NCBI GenBank assembly: GCA_017462265.1
Contig: JAFTRN010000009.1
Location: 1-61,502 of the forward strand
DNA: 61,502 bases
Direction: 5' to 3'
Origin: Coprobacter sp.
GTDB taxonomy: Bacteria; Bacteroidota; Bacteroidia; Bacteroidales; UBA11471
Position numbers and translations under genes: made by a program. How positions within the stretch are numbered: position 1 is the first letter of the stretch; each line of letters begins with the position of its first letter. This document shows positions 27,581-36,794 of this stretch, in pieces. The notes beneath the pieces were generated by a model, which ran no database searches, had not been told where the DNA came from, and saw only the letters and a list, made by a program, of their open reading frames with translations.

Positions 27581-27919
27581 ATGGACACACAGAAAGTTGA
27601 CATGTTCATTATGTCGAAAGGGGAATTTTTCCCAACCGAAAACATTCCCTACATCAGAGAAAAAATGCTCGCTTTAGATGACTCAAAATTTGCGATGATT
27701 TCTGTACAAGAATTCAAAGAGCCGAAAACGGCACTGATTATTTCATTGTTTTTCGGGGCATGGGGTATAGACCGTTTCTATATCGGACAAAGCGGATTGG
27801 GAGTAGCCAAATTACTGACTTGCGGTGGTGCCGGTGTATGGGCGTTGATAGATTTATTCAAAATTTCACAGGCCACACGCGAGACCAATTACCAAAAGTT
27901 AATCGCATACCTCGGCTGA
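27581..27919 (+). CDS. TM2 domain membrane protein
   Basis: 112 aa. Residues about 47-95 form the TM2 domain: two hydrophobic segments joined by a short turn with GAWGIDRFYIGQSGLGVAKL, the family DRFY signature. The N-terminal 45 residues are soluble. Function of TM2 proteins is not well defined. The stop codon overlaps the start of the next gene (TGATG), so the two are translationally coupled. The pair is more AT-rich than its neighbours. Confidence 0.9.
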   Translation: MDTQKVDMFIMSKGEFFPTENIPYIREKMLALDDSKFAMISVQEFKEPKTALIISLFFGAWGIDRFYIGQSGLGVAKLLTCGGAGVWALIDLFKISQATRETNYQKLIAYLG

Positions 27920-28317
27920 TGCCGCAGAAAAAGTTTTACAAAATATGGTTGGTAAGTTACCTATTAATATTATTGTGGGTAACTTACCAATTTTTTTCTC
28001 CTGAGGGAATATTTATACAATGTCCTTCAAAGCTTTTATACGGCATACCTTGCCCCGGATGCGGTACGACGAGAGCCTGCCTCATGCTCATTCACGGCGA
28101 ATTCCTGAATGCAATGATGATGAACCCAAATTGCCTTTTGGCAATGATATACATAGGCCTCACCCCTATTTTGTTTCTGATAGATGTTACCACAAAAAGA
28201 GCGTCGTTGTATATGATATATCTATGGATAGAAACAAAACTTCATAATAAGGTATTAGGGACAATTTTATGTATAGAGATAGCTATCGCTATACGGAACA
28301 TGATTATGGGCATATAA
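27919..28317 (+). CDS. DUF2752 membrane protein
   Basis: 132 aa from the ATG overlapping the TM2 stop; the longer frame that starts inside the TM2 gene is rejected. About three transmembrane segments. The family motif PCPGCGTTRACLML lies near residues 45-58, with two Cys that could bind metal or form a disulfide. TM2 and DUF2752 genes side by side suggest a shared membrane function that is not known to me. Confidence 0.88.
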   Translation: MPQKKFYKIWLVSYLLILLWVTYQFFSPEGIFIQCPSKLLYGIPCPGCGTTRACLMLIHGEFLNAMMMNPNCLLAMIYIGLTPILFLIDVTTKRASLYMIYLWIETKLHNKVLGTILCIEIAIAIRNMIMGI

Positions 28318-28347
28318 TGAATTATTGGTGTCCAATAATATTACACA

Positions 28348-28380
28348 ATAAGGGCAATGCCGGTATGGCATTGCCCTTAT
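28348..28380. terminator. Bidirectional terminator between DUF2752 and rplQ
   Basis: ATAAGGGCAATGCC (28348-28361) pairs perfectly over 14 bp with GGCATTGCCCTTAT (28367-28380), loop GGTAT. It lies 26 bp beyond the rplQ stop and 30 bp beyond the DUF2752 stop, and ends the ribosomal supercluster. T runs are short on both sides, but the stem is very stable. Confidence 0.85.
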
Positions 28381-28406
28381 TTATGTAGGAAATTACTTTC
28401 TTACGA

Positions 28407-28889
28407 TTATTCAGCTGCGGGAGCCTCGGTTGCAGGTGTTTCAGCAACGGGAGTTGCATCGGTAGCAACAGCGTTCTTTTTCGAACGACGGGTACGGGTT
28501 TTCTTCACAGCTTTTTCTTTGAGCATGTTTTCGTTGTAGTCAACAAGCTCGATGAAGCAGGTCTTGGCATTGTCGCCGAGACGATTACCGGTTTTGAGGA
28601 TACGGGTGTAGCCTCCGGGGCGGTCTGCTACTTTTTCTGCGATATTTTTGAAGAGCTCGGTTACGGCCTCTTTGCTTTGCAGATAGCTGAATACGACACG
28701 ACGCGAAGCGGTGGTGTCTTCTTTAGAACGGTTGATCAGCGGCTCAACATACACTCTCAGAGCTTTAGCTTTGGCCAAAGTGGTGAAGATTCTTTTGTGG
28801 AGAATCAATGAGGTAGCCATATTGGAGAGCATAGCATCTCTGTGAGATTTAGTGCGTCCTAAGTGGTTGAATTTTTTATTGTGTCTCAT
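28407..28889 (-). CDS. rplQ: 50S ribosomal protein L17 (bL17)
   Basis: 160 aa, opening [20 protein letters not shown]. The conserved L17 core occupies residues 1-120. The last 40 residues are a low-complexity tail, first basic ([11 protein letters not shown]) then rich in Ala, Pro, Thr and Glu, which lengthens the protein beyond the usual 115-130 aa; such tails are common in this phylum. Last gene of the supercluster, 4 bp after rpoA. Confidence 0.97.
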   Translation of the reverse strand: MRHNKKFNHLGRTKSHRDAMLSNMATSLILHKRIFTTLAKAKALRVYVEPLINRSKEDTTASRRVVFSYLQSKEAVTELFKNIAEKVADRPGGYTRILKTGNRLGDNAKTCFIELVDYNENMLKEKAVKKTRTRRSKKNAVATDATPVAETPATEAPAAE

Positions 28890-28893
28890 TGTT

Positions 28894-29886
28894 TTACTCT
28901 TTTTCTAATTTATACTTCGAGATATCCATTCCAAACGAGAGGTTGAGGCTGGCCAACAACTCATCGAGTTCGGTGAGTGATTTGCGTCCGAAATTGCGGA
29001 ACTTGAGCAGGTCGGTTTTGTTGAATACCACCAACTCGCCGAGAGTTTCCACATCGGCGCTTTTGAGGCAGTTCAACGCACGAACCGAAAGGTCCATATC
29101 GACGAGCTTGGTCTTGAGCAATTGACGCATATGCAATACTTCTTCATCGAATTCTTCGTTACCATCGGCATCGGTGGTTTCAAGGGTAATCTTCTCGTCG
29201 GAGAAGAGCATGAAGTGATGAATCAATATTTTTGAAGCCTCTTTCAATGCTTCTTTGGGGTGGATAGAACCGTCGGTAGTGATTTCGAGTGTCAGTTTTT
29301 CGTAGTCGGTTTTCTGCTCTACACGGAAATTTTCTTGGATATATTTCACGTTGCGGATAGGCGTAAAAATCGAGTCGATGGCTATCACATCAACGGGGTC
29401 GTTGGGGTTACGGTTTTCCTCGGCGGGAACATAACCGCGGCCTTTGTTGATGTTCAGTTCGATTTGGAAGTTTGCGCTTTGATCCATATTGCAGATCACC
29501 AAGTCGGGATTAAGCACTTCAAATCCGGTAAGGTGTTTACCTATGTCTCCGGCTTTGAACACATCGGTTCCCGATACGGAAATCGACACTTTCTCGGTCT
29601 CGATTTCTTCCACGATTTGTTTAAATCTCACCTTTTTGAGGTTGAGAATAATATTGGTCACATCTTCGATTACACCGGGAATGGTGGAGAACTCGTGTTC
29701 TACACCACTGATGCGGATAGATGTGATCGCAAAGCCTTCAAGAGAGTTGAGGAGGATACGGCGCAACGCGTTACCGATGGTAACGGCATAGCCGGGCTCC
29801 AAGGGACGGAATTCGAATCTACCGAAAAACGCGTCGGCCTCGAGCATGAGGACTTTATCGGGTTTCTGAAATGCTAATATCGCCAT
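28894..29886 (-). CDS. rpoA: RNA polymerase alpha subunit
   Basis: 330 aa. The alpha NTD (dimerisation and beta/beta-prime binding) covers about 1-230, including [20 protein letters not shown]. An acidic linker joins it to the alpha CTD (about 250-315), with the helix-hairpin-helix region [20 protein letters not shown] used for UP-element and activator contacts. It lies 10 bp after rpsD and 4 bp before rplQ, the standard alpha-operon place. Confidence 0.98.
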   Translation of the reverse strand: MAILAFQKPDKVLMLEADAFFGRFEFRPLEPGYAVTIGNALRRILLNSLEGFAITSIRISGVEHEFSTIPGVIEDVTNIILNLKKVRFKQIVEEIETEKVSISVSGTDVFKAGDIGKHLTGFEVLNPDLVICNMDQSANFQIELNINKGRGYVPAEENRNPNDPVDVIAIDSIFTPIRNVKYIQENFRVEQKTDYEKLTLEITTDGSIHPKEALKEASKILIHHFMLFSDEKITLETTDADGNEEFDEEVLHMRQLLKTKLVDMDLSVRALNCLKSADVETLGELVVFNKTDLLKFRNFGRKSLTELDELLASLNLSFGMDISKYKLEKE

Positions 29887-29896
29887 GGATTACTTA

Positions 29897-30502
29897 TTAT
29901 TTAGAGTACAACTCAACGATCAACTGTTCCTTGATATTCTCGGGAATGTCGGCACGTTCGGGCAAGTGCAGGAATTTGCCGCCTTTGATGTTTTCGTCCC
30001 ACTCGATCCAGGGATATTTGCTATGATTGAATCCCGAGAGAGTGTCGGCGATAACTTCCAACGATTTCGATTTTTCACGTACAGCAACAATCTGTCCGGG
30101 TTTTACCGAGAAAGAGGGAATATTTACCACTTTACCATCGACCGTGATGTGACGGTGCGATACCATCTGACGAGCAGCGGCACGTGTGGGAGCGATACCC
30201 ATACGATATACTACGTTGTCGAGACGAGCCTCGAGAAGTTGCAACAGCACCTCACCGGTGATACCTTTGGTACGTGATGCTTTTTCAAAGAGGATACGGA
30301 ATTGTTTTTCGAGTACGCCGTAAGTGTATTTGGCTTTTTGTTTCTCACGCAACTGTATGCCATACTCCGAAGTTTTTCTTCTTTTGTTGGCACCGTGTTG
30401 TCCGGGAGGATAGTTCTTCTTGGAGAGAACTTTATCGGGTCCGAAAATGGGCTCACCAAATTTACGGGCAATCTTTGATTTAGGGCCGGTATATCTTGCC
30501 AT
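29897..30502 (-). CDS. rpsD: 30S ribosomal protein S4 (uS4)
   Basis: 201 aa with the S4 N-terminal domain ([20 protein letters not shown]) and an S4 RNA-binding domain at about 92-155 ([20 protein letters not shown]). It is a primary 16S rRNA binder and in other bacteria represses its own operon. The N-terminal region has no zinc-binding Cys set. It is preceded by a 113-nt gap, far longer than neighbouring gaps, which may carry its control site. Confidence 0.98.
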   Translation of the reverse strand: MARYTGPKSKIARKFGEPIFGPDKVLSKKNYPPGQHGANKRRKTSEYGIQLREKQKAKYTYGVLEKQFRILFEKASRTKGITGEVLLQLLEARLDNVVYRMGIAPTRAAARQMVSHRHITVDGKVVNIPSFSVKPGQIVAVREKSKSLEVIADTLSGFNHSKYPWIEWDENIKGGKFLHLPERADIPENIKEQLIVELYSK

Positions 30503-30615
30503 TTTTGTAGATTTTTAGTTTTTATATTGCTGTATGTCGCATTAGGTGCAGCCGCGATTGCAGAGAGGAGAAATAGTGCAATCTTATCACCGCTTGTGAC
30601 GCTACAAATTGAGGT
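30503..30615 (-). promoter_or_regulatory. Long intercistronic region before rpsD
   Basis: 113 nt with no gene and no good TAnnTTTG box, while most nearby gaps are 4-35 nt. Complementary TGCA-containing segments allow secondary structure. A translational control site for S4 is possible but unproven. Confidence 0.3.
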
Positions 30616-31005
30616 TTACACTCTACGTCTTTTAGGAGGACGACATCCATTGTGAGGCAGCGGAGTAACGTCGATAATCTCGGTCACTTCTATTCCGGCG
30701 CCGTGTACGGTGCGGATTGCCGATTCACGTCCGTTTCCGGGACCTTTTACATAGGCCTTTACTTTTCTCAAGCCAAGGTCAAAGGCTACTTTTGCACAAT
30801 CCTGTGCAGCCATTTGCGCTGCGTAGGGGGTATTTTTCTTTGATCCTCTGAAGCCCATTTTACCTGCCGATGACCAAGAGATTACTTGTCCTTCGGAGTT
30901 GGCAAGGGATACAATAATGTTGTTGAACGAAGAATGTACGTGCAATTGACCCATTGCGTCAACTTTCACGTTTCTCTTCTTGGTTGCGACTGTTTTTTTT
31001 GCCAT
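30616..31005 (-). CDS. rpsK: 30S ribosomal protein S11 (uS11)
   Basis: 129 aa, normal length. Basic N-terminus then the conserved core: ASFNNI-like segment [38 protein letters not shown], and the C-terminal [15 protein letters not shown]. It binds the 30S platform near the mRNA exit. 9 bp after rpsM. Confidence 0.98.
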   Translation of the reverse strand: MAKKTVATKKRNVKVDAMGQLHVHSSFNNIIVSLANSEGQVISWSSAGKMGFRGSKKNTPYAAQMAAQDCAKVAFDLGLRKVKAYVKGPGNGRESAIRTVHGAGIEVTEIIDVTPLPHNGCRPPKRRRV

Positions 31006-31014
31006 ACTTAATTA

Positions 31015-31395
31015 TTATTTAGTAGCTTTTTTCTTATTAGCAACAGTTTTCTTTTTGCCCTTACGGGTACGAGCGTTGTTCTTGGTGCTTTGTCCGCGAA
31101 CGGGGAGACCGTTACGGTGGCGCACACCGCGATAGCAACCGATATCCATAAGACGTTTGATATTGAGTTGAACTTCTGAACGAAGGTCTCCCTCAACTTT
31201 GTATTCGGCGCCGATGATTTCACGCACTTTAGCGGCTTGTTCATCGCTCCAATCTTTTACTTTGATGTCTTTGTCAATGCCGGCTTTTGCCAAGATGGTA
31301 TTAGCCGCGCTGCGACCTATACCGAAAATATAGGTCAAGGCTATTTCGCCTCTTTTGTTCTGAGGCAGGTCAACACCTACTATTCTTATTGCCAT
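31015..31395 (-). CDS. rpsM: 30S ribosomal protein S13 (uS13)
   Basis: 126 aa. Opens [20 protein letters not shown], with the helix-two-turn-helix region [20 protein letters not shown] and C-terminal [20 protein letters not shown]. It lies at the head of the 30S and contacts the P-site tRNA. The basic tail ([15 protein letters not shown]) is typical. Gap to rpmJ is 34 bp. Confidence 0.98.
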   Translation of the reverse strand: MAIRIVGVDLPQNKRGEIALTYIFGIGRSAANTILAKAGIDKDIKVKDWSDEQAAKVREIIGAEYKVEGDLRSEVQLNIKRLMDIGCYRGVRHRNGLPVRGQSTKNNARTRKGKKKTVANKKKATK

Positions 31396-31429
31396 ATAGT
31401 CGTAGAATTATTGTGCAAAAATAATAAAA

Positions 31430-31546
31430 TTATCCTTGACGTTGTTTATACTTGGGATTTTTCTTGTTGATAACATACAAGCGACCTTTTCTTCTGACGA
31501 TTTTACAATCGGGCGTACGCTTTTTCAATGATGCTTTTACTTTCAT
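31430..31546 (-). CDS. rpmJ: 50S ribosomal protein L36 (bL36), zinc-free type
   Basis: 38 aa: [20 protein letters not shown] then [18 protein letters not shown]. Classical bL36 has a C-x2-C...C...H zinc ribbon. Here only one Cys (residue 14) is left and the other ligand positions are Thr/Asn/Tyr-like, so this is a C-minus form that folds without zinc. 12 bp after infA, 34 bp before rpsM. Confidence 0.95.
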   Translation of the reverse strand: MKVKASLKKRTPDCKIVRRKGRLYVINKKNPKYKQRQG

Positions 31547-31558
31547 ATCTGTATTTTT

Positions 31559-31777
31559 TTATTTGTATCTGAAAGATATTCTTCCTTTGCTCAGATCGTA
31601 GGGCGACATTTCGACCTTGACCTTATCGCCGGGCAGAATTTTGATGTAGTGCATGCGCATTTTTCCGGAGATATGGGCCGTGATTTCATGACCGTTCTCC
31701 AATTCTACTCTGAACATTGCGTTCGACAATGCTTCTACAATTACTCCGTCTTGCTCTATTGCAGCCTGTTTTGCCAT
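31559..31777 (-). CDS. infA: Translation initiation factor IF-1
   Basis: 72 aa, one S1-type OB fold: [52 protein letters not shown] at the end. It binds the 30S A site during initiation. Its place between map and rpmJ is standard for the group. 9 bp after map. Confidence 0.97.
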   Translation of the reverse strand: MAKQAAIEQDGVIVEALSNAMFRVELENGHEITAHISGKMRMHYIKILPGDKVKVEMSPYDLSKGRISFRYK

Positions 31778-31786
31778 ATCTTTTTA

Positions 31787-32572
31787 TTACTTGGTGACTG
31801 GTATTCCTAATGCTTCTTCAACATACCTGAACGAAGATAATACATCGGCTCCGCCTTCCCGCACGGCTATCGTATGCTCGAAATGAGCCGACGGCTTGCG
31901 GTCTTTGGTACGAGTGGTCCAACCATCTTTTTCGATGACGATGTTGCGCGAACCGAGGTTTATCATCGGTTCTATGGCTATCACCATTCCGTTTTTGAGC
32001 AACGGTCCGCAACCGCGACGTCCATAGTTGGGCACTTCGGGATCTTCGTGCAACCGCTTTCCTACTCCGTGACCACACAACTCTCTTACGACAGAATAGT
32101 TGTGATGCTCGCAATAGGTCTGCACGGCGTTGCTTATATCGCCTACCCGCTTTCCTTCGACGGCTTGTTCTATTCCCAGATAGAGGGACTCTTTGGTGAT
32201 ACGCAACAAGCGTTTTACCTCGTATGAGACCTCGCCTACTTCGAAGGTATAGGCCGAATCGCCATTGAACCCGTTTTTCACGACACCGCAATCTATCGAT
32301 ACGATATCGCCGTCTTTCAGTTCATAATTCGACGGAATACCATGTACGATTTGGTCATTGACCGACACGCACAAGGTATTGGGGAATCCTCCATAACCCA
32401 AGAATCCGGGCACGCCCTGATGGTCACGGATAAATTCTTCGGCGATTTTATCCAATTTGAGCGTGGTAATTCCGGGAGCCACCCACTTGGCGAGCTCGCC
32501 AAGTGTTTGACCCACCAGAAGATTACTCTCGCGCAATAATTCTATTTCTTCGTCGGTTTTAAGATAAATCAT
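31787..32572 (-). CDS. map: Methionine aminopeptidase, type I
   Basis: 261 aa. It removes the initiator Met from nascent proteins. Metal ligands are present: D in SIDCGV and D in GFNGDSAYTF, H in LCGHGVGKRLHEDPEVPN, E in IAIEPM and E in FEHTIAV. There is no N-terminal SH3-like extension. Cytoplasmic. It sits 15 bp after secY, in place of adk-map in many other bacteria. Confidence 0.97.
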   Translation of the reverse strand: MIYLKTDEEIELLRESNLLVGQTLGELAKWVAPGITTLKLDKIAEEFIRDHQGVPGFLGYGGFPNTLCVSVNDQIVHGIPSNYELKDGDIVSIDCGVVKNGFNGDSAYTFEVGEVSYEVKRLLRITKESLYLGIEQAVEGKRVGDISNAVQTYCEHHNYSVVRELCGHGVGKRLHEDPEVPNYGRRGCGPLLKNGMVIAIEPMINLGSRNIVIEKDGWTTRTKDRKPSAHFEHTIAVREGGADVLSSFRYVEEALGIPVTK

Positions 32573-32587
32573 CGCTATGTTTTATCT

Positions 32588-33919
32588 TTAGTATGCTGCT
32601 ATCGAGCCGGAACGTCCTTTGATACGGCCAGACTTCAACAATCCGTCGTAGTGACGCATCATCAAGTGGCTTTCGATTTGTTGCAAAGTATCCAATACCA
32701 CACCTACAAGAATGAGCAGCGATGTTCCGCCAAAGAATTGAGAGAACTCGGCGCTGATTCCGGCGATTTGGGCAAAGGCGGGCATGATAGCCACGATAGC
32801 CAAGAATATCGAACCGGGCAACGTGATACGCGACATTATCGAGTCGATGTAGGCAGCCGTCTTTTTACCGGGTTTCACACCGGGAATGAAACCGTTGTTG
32901 CGTTTCATATCCTCGGCCATCTGATTGGGTTGAACCGTGATGGCGGTGTAGAAATAGGTAAATACGATAATCAAGAACGCGAATACGGCATTGTATGCGA
33001 AGCTTGTGTTATCCATAAACGAACGCCAGAATCCGCTTTCGGCATTATCGGCCGAGAAGCCCACGATAGCGATGGGAATGAACATAATGGCTTGGGCGAA
33101 GATGATAGGCATCACACCGGCAGTATTTACTTTCAAGGGTATATACTGACGCGCACCGCCATATTGTTTGTTTCCAACGACGCGTTTTGCATATTGTACG
33201 GGTATCTTACGAGTTCCTTGTACCAAGAGTATGCCTGCGGCAATTACAAAGAGCAGGAATACGATTTCGGCAAGGAACATTACGAGACCACCCGAGGTAG
33301 ATGCCGTACGCATTACAAATTCTTGTACGAGCGATTGGGGCAGACGGGCAATGATACCGACCAAGATGATGAACGATATACCATTGCCGATACCTCTGTC
33401 GGTGATGCGTTCACCCAACCACATGACAAACATACTGCCCGCGGTCAGGATAATCGTAGATGATATCGTAAACAGGAGGTCGGTAGGGAAGGCGCCACCC
33501 ATTTGCACACTGAGGTTTACCAAGTATGTCGGTCCTTGTATGAGGAGGATAGCGACGGTGAGGTAACGAGTGTACTGATTGAGTTTACGTCGTCCGCTTT
33601 CGCCTTCACGTTGCAATTTTTGGAAATAAGGCAATGCCATGCCGAGCAACTGGATTACGATAGAGGCCGTAATGTAAGGCATAATACCCAACGCGAAGAT
33701 AGAAGCATTGGAGAATGCGCCACCCGAGAACATATCGAGCAACTGCATGAGACCGCCACTGGTCTGAGCTCGCAGTTGGGTAAGGAACTGGGGATCGATA
33801 CCGGGCAGTACCACATAAGATCCTGCACGATATACCAAGACAAATAATATCGTGGTGAGAATGCGTTTTCTCAATTCTTCGATCTTCCAGATGTTTTTTA
33901 TCGTTTCTATTGCTCTCAT
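32588..33919 (-). CDS. secY: Protein translocase subunit SecY
   Basis: 443 aa with ten predicted transmembrane helices. Signature regions: YRAGSYVVLPGIDPQFLTQL before TM1-2, the plug region after TM2 (MPYITASIVIQLL), and the TM7-8 region. It forms the SecYEG channel that exports the many signal-peptide proteins in the window. It follows rplO by 11 bp; no adk is between secY and map. Confidence 0.98.
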   Translation of the reverse strand: MRAIETIKNIWKIEELRKRILTTILFVLVYRAGSYVVLPGIDPQFLTQLRAQTSGGLMQLLDMFSGGAFSNASIFALGIMPYITASIVIQLLGMALPYFQKLQREGESGRRKLNQYTRYLTVAILLIQGPTYLVNLSVQMGGAFPTDLLFTISSTIILTAGSMFVMWLGERITDRGIGNGISFIILVGIIARLPQSLVQEFVMRTASTSGGLVMFLAEIVFLLFVIAAGILLVQGTRKIPVQYAKRVVGNKQYGGARQYIPLKVNTAGVMPIIFAQAIMFIPIAIVGFSADNAESGFWRSFMDNTSFAYNAVFAFLIIVFTYFYTAITVQPNQMAEDMKRNNGFIPGVKPGKKTAAYIDSIMSRITLPGSIFLAIVAIMPAFAQIAGISAEFSQFFGGTSLLILVGVVLDTLQQIESHLMMRHYDGLLKSGRIKGRSGSIAAY

Positions 33920-33930
33920 AAGGCTTTACA

Positions 33931-34377
33931 TTAAAGTTTTACTACGGTTCCGCCTGCAGCTACGATGGCAGCTTCGGCGCTTTTCGAGAATGCGTGAGCT
34001 TCTACTTCAACTTTTACCGTAAGGGTTCCTTTTCCCAATATTTTTACCAATTGTTTATTGGATACATATCCGGCATCGATCAAAGCCGCGATATCTACTC
34101 TCTCGAGCTTTTTGCTTTCGGCAAGAGCTTGTACGAGGTCGAGATTGATAGCTTTGTACTCTACACGATTGATATTTTTAAATCCGAATTTCGGCAAACG
34201 ACGTTGCAAAGGCATTTGACCACCTTCAAAACCGATTTTCTTTTTGTAACCCGATCTTGATTTGGCACCTTTGTGACCTCTTGTAGAGGTTCCGCCCAGA
34301 CCCGAACCGGGACCGCGACCAATTCTTTTTCTTGTTTTGGTCGAGCCTTCTGCGGGTTTTAAATTACTCAAGTTCAT
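33931..34377 (-). CDS. rplO: 50S ribosomal protein L15 (uL15)
   Basis: 148 aa. Glycine- and arginine-rich N-terminus ([20 protein letters not shown]) wraps 23S rRNA; the globular C-terminal half includes [20 protein letters not shown]. Normal length. Precedes secY, as in other spc operons. Confidence 0.98.
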   Translation of the reverse strand: MNLSNLKPAEGSTKTRKRIGRGPGSGLGGTSTRGHKGAKSRSGYKKKIGFEGGQMPLQRRLPKFGFKNINRVEYKAINLDLVQALAESKKLERVDIAALIDAGYVSNKQLVKILGKGTLTVKVEVEAHAFSKSAEAAIVAAGGTVVKL

Positions 34378-34405
34378 ATCGTTGTATTTTTTATTCGTTA
34401 TGGAA

Positions 34406-34582
34406 TTAGTCTACAATGCTCACTAAGTGTCTTACCTTGGTGACCATCCCGAGTATTTGAGGAGTAGCTTGATGCTCTACTACCTGACCGATTTTTCTCA
34501 GTCCGAGAGCATCAAGTGTTCTTTTTTGAACTGCGGGACATTTGATTCTACTTTTTACTTGTTTGATTTTAATAGTTTCCAT
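34406..34582 (-). CDS. rpmD: 50S ribosomal protein L30 (uL30)
   Basis: 58 aa from ATG 34582: [20 protein letters not shown], then [20 protein letters not shown] and a C-terminal [13 protein letters not shown]. Normal short bacterial form. The start is fixed by a good Shine-Dalgarno (GGAGG at 34590-34594, 7 nt before the ATG), which is unusual in this phylum. 17 bp after rpsE. Confidence 0.96.
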   Translation of the reverse strand: METIKIKQVKSRIKCPAVQKRTLDALGLRKIGQVVEHQATPQILGMVTKVRHLVSIVD

Positions 34583-34588
34583 GTATTG

Positions 34589-34595
34589 TCCTCCG
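34589..34595 (-). promoter_or_regulatory. Shine-Dalgarno of rpmD
   Basis: Minus-strand CGGAGGA, GGAGG core at 34590-34594, 7 nt from the rpmD ATG, within the 17-nt gap after rpsE and so not under coding constraint. Most genes here have no such site. Confidence 0.8.
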
Positions 34596-34599
34596 TTCT

Positions 34600-35115
34600 T
34601 TATCCTTTAAATACTTTTTCGAGTGAAACACCACGGTTTTGAGCTACGGTATAGGCATCTCTCAGCTCACCGAGAGCAGCAATGGTAGCTTTTACCAAGT
34701 TGTGGGGATTGGACGAACCTTTCGATTTGGCCAACACGTCGGTAATACCTACACTTTCGAGTACGGCACGCATAGCACCACCGGCTTTTACTCCGGTACC
34801 GTGAGTAGCGGGTTTGATATATACTTGTGCTCCGCCAAATTTGGCAAATTGGTCGTGGGGAATAGTACCTTTACGTACAGGAACTTTGATAAGGTTTTTC
34901 TTAGCTGCTTCCACACCTTTGGAGATGGCGGCAGTAACCTCACTCGCTTTTCCAAGACCCCAACCTACTATACCGTCTTCGTTTCCTACAACGACGATGG
35001 CCGAGAAGCTGAAAGTACGTCCACCTTTGGTAACTTTGGTTACACGATTGATTGCTACTAAGCGATCTTTCAATTCCAAGTCGTTTGTCGACTTTACTCT
35101 GTTATCTTTTGCCAT
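34600..35115 (-). CDS. rpsE: 30S ribosomal protein S5 (uS5)
   Basis: 171 aa. N-terminal double-stranded-RNA-like domain ([40 protein letters not shown]) and C-terminal domain ([20 protein letters not shown]). It shapes the mRNA entry channel and decoding fidelity. 5 bp after rplR. Confidence 0.98.
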   Translation of the reverse strand: MAKDNRVKSTNDLELKDRLVAINRVTKVTKGGRTFSFSAIVVVGNEDGIVGWGLGKASEVTAAISKGVEAAKKNLIKVPVRKGTIPHDQFAKFGGAQVYIKPATHGTGVKAGGAMRAVLESVGITDVLAKSKGSSNPHNLVKATIAALGELRDAYTVAQNRGVSLEKVFKG

Positions 35116-35120
35116 GTTGT

Positions 35121-35462
35121 TTAAAATTTAAGACCTCCGTTACGGGCAGCATCAGCGAGTTCTTTGATACGGCCATGATAGAGGTATCCGTTACGGTCGA
35201 ATACGACGGTTGTGATTCCAGCCTCTTGTGCTTTCTTGGCGATGATTTGTCCTACTTGAGCGGCAACTTCTTTTTTGGGCGCTTTTTCAAGTCCGCAAGA
35301 CGAAGCGGCAGCCAAGGTTTTACCGGCTTGGTCATCGATCAACTGCACATATATCTGTTTGTTGCTTCTGAATACGGTCATTCGGGGGCAAGTTGCGGTG
35401 CCCGAAATTTTACCGCGTATACGGGTTTTGATTTTAAGTCTTCTTTCTATTTTCGTTATCAT
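35121..35462 (-). CDS. rplR: 50S ribosomal protein L18 (uL18)
   Basis: 113 aa. Basic N-terminus ([20 protein letters not shown]), then [20 protein letters not shown] and the C-terminal [20 protein letters not shown]. It binds 5S rRNA with L5. 21 bp after rplF. Confidence 0.98.
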   Translation of the reverse strand: MITKIERRLKIKTRIRGKISGTATCPRMTVFRSNKQIYVQLIDDQAGKTLAAASSCGLEKAPKKEVAAQVGQIIAKKAQEAGITTVVFDRNGYLYHGRIKELADAARNGGLKF

Positions 35463-35483
35463 GATAATGGCGTTTTAACGGTT

Positions 35484-36038
35484 TTACTTAGCACCGGCCG
35501 ATTTACCTGACTTACGACGTACCACTTCGCCCACAAAGCGGATACCTTTACCTTTGTAAGGTTCGGGTTTACGGAACGTACGTATTTTGGCGCAGATTTG
35601 ACCAATGAGTTGTTTGTCGCACGATTCGAGAATAATCAGGGGGTTTTTGTTTCTCTCTGATTTGGTCTCAAGTTTCACTTCTTTCGGAAGTTTCACATAG
35701 ATGCTGTGCGAATAACCGAGCGTAAGGTTCAGTACCTGACCGTTGCTTTCGGCACGGTAACCTACACCTACGAGTTCGAGTTCTTTTTTGTATCCGGCAG
35801 ATACGCCTACTACCATGTTGTTAATCAAGGCGCGATATAAGCCGTGCAATGAACGATGTTCTTTGTCGTCAGAAGGACGAACAACTGTGATTTGGCCATC
35901 GGCTTGTTCTACGGTGATACCGCCGGTCACTTCCTGAGTAAGTTCACCTTTGGGACCTTTAACCGAGACTTGGTTTCCGGCGATGGTAACAGTCACGCCG
36001 GCAGGTATATGTATGGGCAAATTTCCTATTCTTGACAT
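35484..36038 (-). CDS. rplF: 50S ribosomal protein L6 (uL6)
   Basis: 184 aa from ATG 36038 (MSRIGNLPIHIPAGVTVTIA). A start 51 bases upstream was rejected because it overlaps rpsH and the Shine-Dalgarno here points to 36038. Two similar domains; C-terminal signature PEPYKGKGIRFVGEVVRRKS. Located near the GTPase centre. 19 bp after rpsH. Confidence 0.97.
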   Translation of the reverse strand: MSRIGNLPIHIPAGVTVTIAGNQVSVKGPKGELTQEVTGGITVEQADGQITVVRPSDDKEHRSLHGLYRALINNMVVGVSAGYKKELELVGVGYRAESNGQVLNLTLGYSHSIYVKLPKEVKLETKSERNKNPLIILESCDKQLIGQICAKIRTFRKPEPYKGKGIRFVGEVVRRKSGKSAGAK

Positions 36039-36044
36039 AATATA

Positions 36045-36052
36045 GCCTCCTT
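36045..36052 (-). promoter_or_regulatory. Shine-Dalgarno of rplF
   Basis: Minus-strand AAGGAGGC with the GGAGG core (36046-36050) 7 nt before the rplF ATG, inside the 19-nt gap after rpsH. It decides the start at 36038. Confidence 0.85.
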
Positions 36053-36057
36053 CTCGA

Positions 36058-36453
36058 TTAGTAGATATAACATAATACTTCGCCACCAATCATTTGCTCG
36101 CGGGCTTCTTTATCGGTCATCACACCTTTCGAGGTGGAGAGGATAGCGATACCCAGTCCGTTGAGTACACGCGGCATCTCTTTGTAACCGGTGTATTGAC
36201 GCAAACCGGGAGTAGAGACTCTGATCAGTTTTTTGATTGCGTTCACTTTGTTCACGGGGTCATACTTCAAGGCGATTTTTATCGTACCTTGAGGACCATC
36301 TTCTACAAACTTGTAATTCAAGATGTAGCCTTTGTCAAAAAGGATCTTGGTAATCTCTTTTTTCAAGTTTGAGGCAGGCACCTCTACCACTCTGTGCTGA
36401 GCTTTGATGGCATTTCTCAATCTTGTGAGATAATCTGCAATTGGATCTGTCAT
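36058..36453 (-). CDS. rpsH: 30S ribosomal protein S8 (uS8)
   Basis: 131 aa. Opens MTDPIADYLTRLRNAIKAQH and ends with GIAILSTSKGVMTDKEAREQ plus MIGGEVLCYIY. It is a primary 16S binder in the central domain and in E. coli represses the spc operon. A 68-nt gap with a hairpin lies just upstream, which could be a control site. Confidence 0.98.
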   Translation of the reverse strand: MTDPIADYLTRLRNAIKAQHRVVEVPASNLKKEITKILFDKGYILNYKFVEDGPQGTIKIALKYDPVNKVNAIKKLIRVSTPGLRQYTGYKEMPRVLNGLGIAILSTSKGVMTDKEAREQMIGGEVLCYIY

Positions 36454-36474
36454 TTTGTTTTTTGTTTAAATTGA

Positions 36475-36489
36475 TCCGGTCTTCCCGGA
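36475..36489 (-). promoter_or_regulatory. Hairpin in the rpsN-rpsH gap
   Basis: TCCGG and CCGGA (36475-36479 and 36485-36489) pair across a 5-nt loop in the 68-nt gap before rpsH. A role in S8 autoregulation is a guess based on E. coli. Confidence 0.3.
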
Positions 36490-36521
36490 CAATATTTAAC
36501 ACTATTGTTATGAGTCACTGT

Positions 36522-36791
36522 TTACCAGCTGGCTTTTTTCACGCCGGGGATAAGTCCTGCCGAGGCCATTTCGCGGAATTGGATACGCGAGATTCCGAAT
36601 TGACGGATATAACCTTTGGGACGGCCGGTGAGGCTGCAACGATTGTGCAGACGTACCGGAGAGGCGTTTTTGGGAAGTGCTTGCAGAGCCTCGTAATCGC
36701 CTTCGGCTTTGAGTTGAGCACGTTTGGCGGCATATTTAGCTACGAGTTTCGCGCGTTTCACTTCGCGAGCTTTCATCGATTCTTTTGCCAT
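36522..36791 (-). CDS. rpsN: 30S ribosomal protein S14 (uS14), zinc-free type
   Basis: 89 aa, the long C-minus form. The CxxC pairs of the zinc-binding type are absent; only one Cys is present, in [21 protein letters not shown]-terminus [17 protein letters not shown] is standard. It lies in the 30S head. 3 bp after rplE. Confidence 0.98.
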   Translation of the reverse strand: MAKESMKAREVKRAKLVAKYAAKRAQLKAEGDYEALQALPKNASPVRLHNRCSLTGRPKGYIRQFGISRIQFREMASAGLIPGVKKASW

Positions 36792-36794
36792 ATC

